Origin: Candidatus Methanofastidiosia archaeon
GTDB taxonomy: Archaea; Methanobacteriota_B; Thermococci; Methanofastidiosales; NM3
Length of the DNA: 5,981 nt
Direction of reading: 5' to 3'
Assembly (NCBI GenBank): GCA_020854925.1
Contig: JAHKLV010000230.1
Coordinates: forward strand, 1 to 5,981
The notes below the pieces were generated by a model. The model saw only the letters and a program-made list of their open reading frames with translations, searched no databases and was not told where the DNA came from. The position numbers were made by a program, and so were the translations under genes. Positions 5,418 through 5,981 of the stretch are shown here, in pieces (within the stretch, counting starts at the first letter, position 1; each line of letters starts with the position of its first letter).

Positions 5418-5981
5418 TCACCGCATGAGACGCACGATGTTCTTAGTGCCATATCGCTCCTTGGAGACGACATGCCGCGCTTCAAGCTCCATGACAAGGC
5501 GAGAAACCTTCGCCTTGGAAAATCCGGTTCGCTCCACAAGGTCAGCCTGTGTTACGGGACCCGATGAAAGGAGATCCACCACACGTGCCTCGTCTGTTTT
5601 GAAGTCTGCGGCCGGAGGAAGGGGAGGCTGTCTTCTCGAAGAGACTGCCATGCCAGCAGCAAGACCGCACAAAAGAAAGAATCCTGCCACCATGAAAAGA
5701 GGTAATGAAGAATCCGGTTGTTCCTCCTTTAGGCCAAGGAGAAGATAGAGGCCCCCCGAGTGATGCACGCGTTCCCATGCAACAATGAAAGAAGAGCCCT
5801 CGGTGGAGAACTGTTGGGGGGTAGGTGCGACGGGTGCCACAATGGACATTCCGGGGGGAACGAAGACCTTGCATGAAAAATACCCTACAGAATCAAAGGA
5901 GAAGGTAGGGGAATAAACGTACGTATTATCGTCTACGAAGGTAAGAACAGGTGCCTGGTACCGTATAGAAATGACCGAAGC
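5418..5981 (-). CDS. Membrane-anchored winged-helix transcriptional regulator (N-terminus cut by window edge)
   Basis: The frame stays open from the TGA at 5418-5420 to the right edge, so the Met at 5849 is internal and 187 residues are visible without the true start. Order: a beta-rich presumed extracellular domain (visible residues 1-92, with strands such as TYVYSPTFSF and GLYLLLGL); one membrane helix LPLFMVAGFFLLCGLAAG (about 5652-5705); a short basic and Pro-rich linker (SRRQPPLPPA); and a C-terminal winged helix of about 57 residues. The wing region reads VTQADLVERTGFSKAKVSRLVMEL, then a KERYGTKNIVRL wing, a MarR/DUF7343-like pattern with the SKxKVSR recognition helix. Archaeal proteins with an outside beta-sandwich, one helix and an inside winged helix are known as putative one-component membrane regulators; ligand and targets are generally unknown. 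An N-terminal signal peptide is expected beyond the edge. It directly precedes the epimerase gene, whose promoter starts just past its stop, so local control of epimerase or MATE is plausible but unproven. Confidence 0.85.
   Translation of the reverse strand, partial: ASVISIRYQAPVLTFVDDNTYVYSPTFSFDSVGYFSCKVFVPPGMSIVAPVAPTPQQFSTEGSSFIVAWERVHHSGGLYLLLGLKEEQPDSSLPLFMVAGFFLLCGLAAGMAVSSRRQPPLPPAADFKTDEARVVDLLSSGPVTQADLVERTGFSKAKVSRLVMELEARHVVSKERYGTKNIVRLMR

Noticed and set aside
5847..5849. ATG at 5849 as the start of the regulator
   Set aside because: In-frame coding sequence continues without a stop to 5981 and adds beta-rich sensor-domain residues, so this Met is internal.

Overview
The window looks archaeal. 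The aminoacyl-tRNA synthetase at the left reads as an archaeal-type isoleucyl-tRNA synthetase. The regulator at the right has the layout of archaeal membrane-anchored winged-helix regulators. The minus-strand genes are preceded by archaeal signals: TATA-like boxes about 26-28 nt before a predicted transcript start, GGTGA/GGTGAT Shine-Dalgarno sites and GTG starts. DNA is moderately GC-rich in genes and AT-rich at the boxes. A Thermoplasmatota-type methanogen (for example Methanomassiliicoccales) would fit, but this is an inference from gene style and no marker here fixes the lineage.

Layout, left to right: (1) the C-terminal ~60% of ileS on the plus strand, cut by the left edge. (2) Facing it, a minus-strand run of four genes, transcribed right to left: a membrane-anchored winged-helix regulator cut by the right edge, an enolase-superfamily dipeptide epimerase, a MATE-family multidrug/cation antiporter, and a pentapeptide-repeat protein. 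The pentapeptide gene and ileS converge; their stop codons (TAA and TAG) overlap by 4 bp inside a 7-bp hairpin. No stretch over 300 bases lacks a gene. The largest gap is 154 bp (4117-4270) before the MATE gene; it holds a T-rich element and a 16-bp inverted repeat.

The minus-strand genes are co-oriented but probably not one simple operon. The epimerase has a TATA-like box placed for a leaderless or nearly leaderless mRNA. The pentapeptide gene has a TATA-like box over the MATE stop codon and its own strong ribosome binding site. MATE sits behind its own 154-bp leader. A working inference is that the membrane regulator senses something outside the cell and acts on neighbouring genes, with the MATE pump exporting small molecules and the epimerase handling dipeptides. 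The sequence itself does not prove that link.

The most striking structural observation is in the pentapeptide protein. It has 44 pentapeptides in unbroken register. Its first half has a Leu/Ile core, and its second half strictly alternates Phe and Leu/Ile/Met at the core position over 25 consecutive repeats, with two Ala-core repeats at the junction. Other points worth a look are the altered KMSKS loop of IleRS (AMHKS), the palindromes in front of the pentapeptide and MATE genes, and a dipeptide epimerase in a presumed murein-free archaeon. No mobile element, CRISPR array, tRNA or rRNA was seen.
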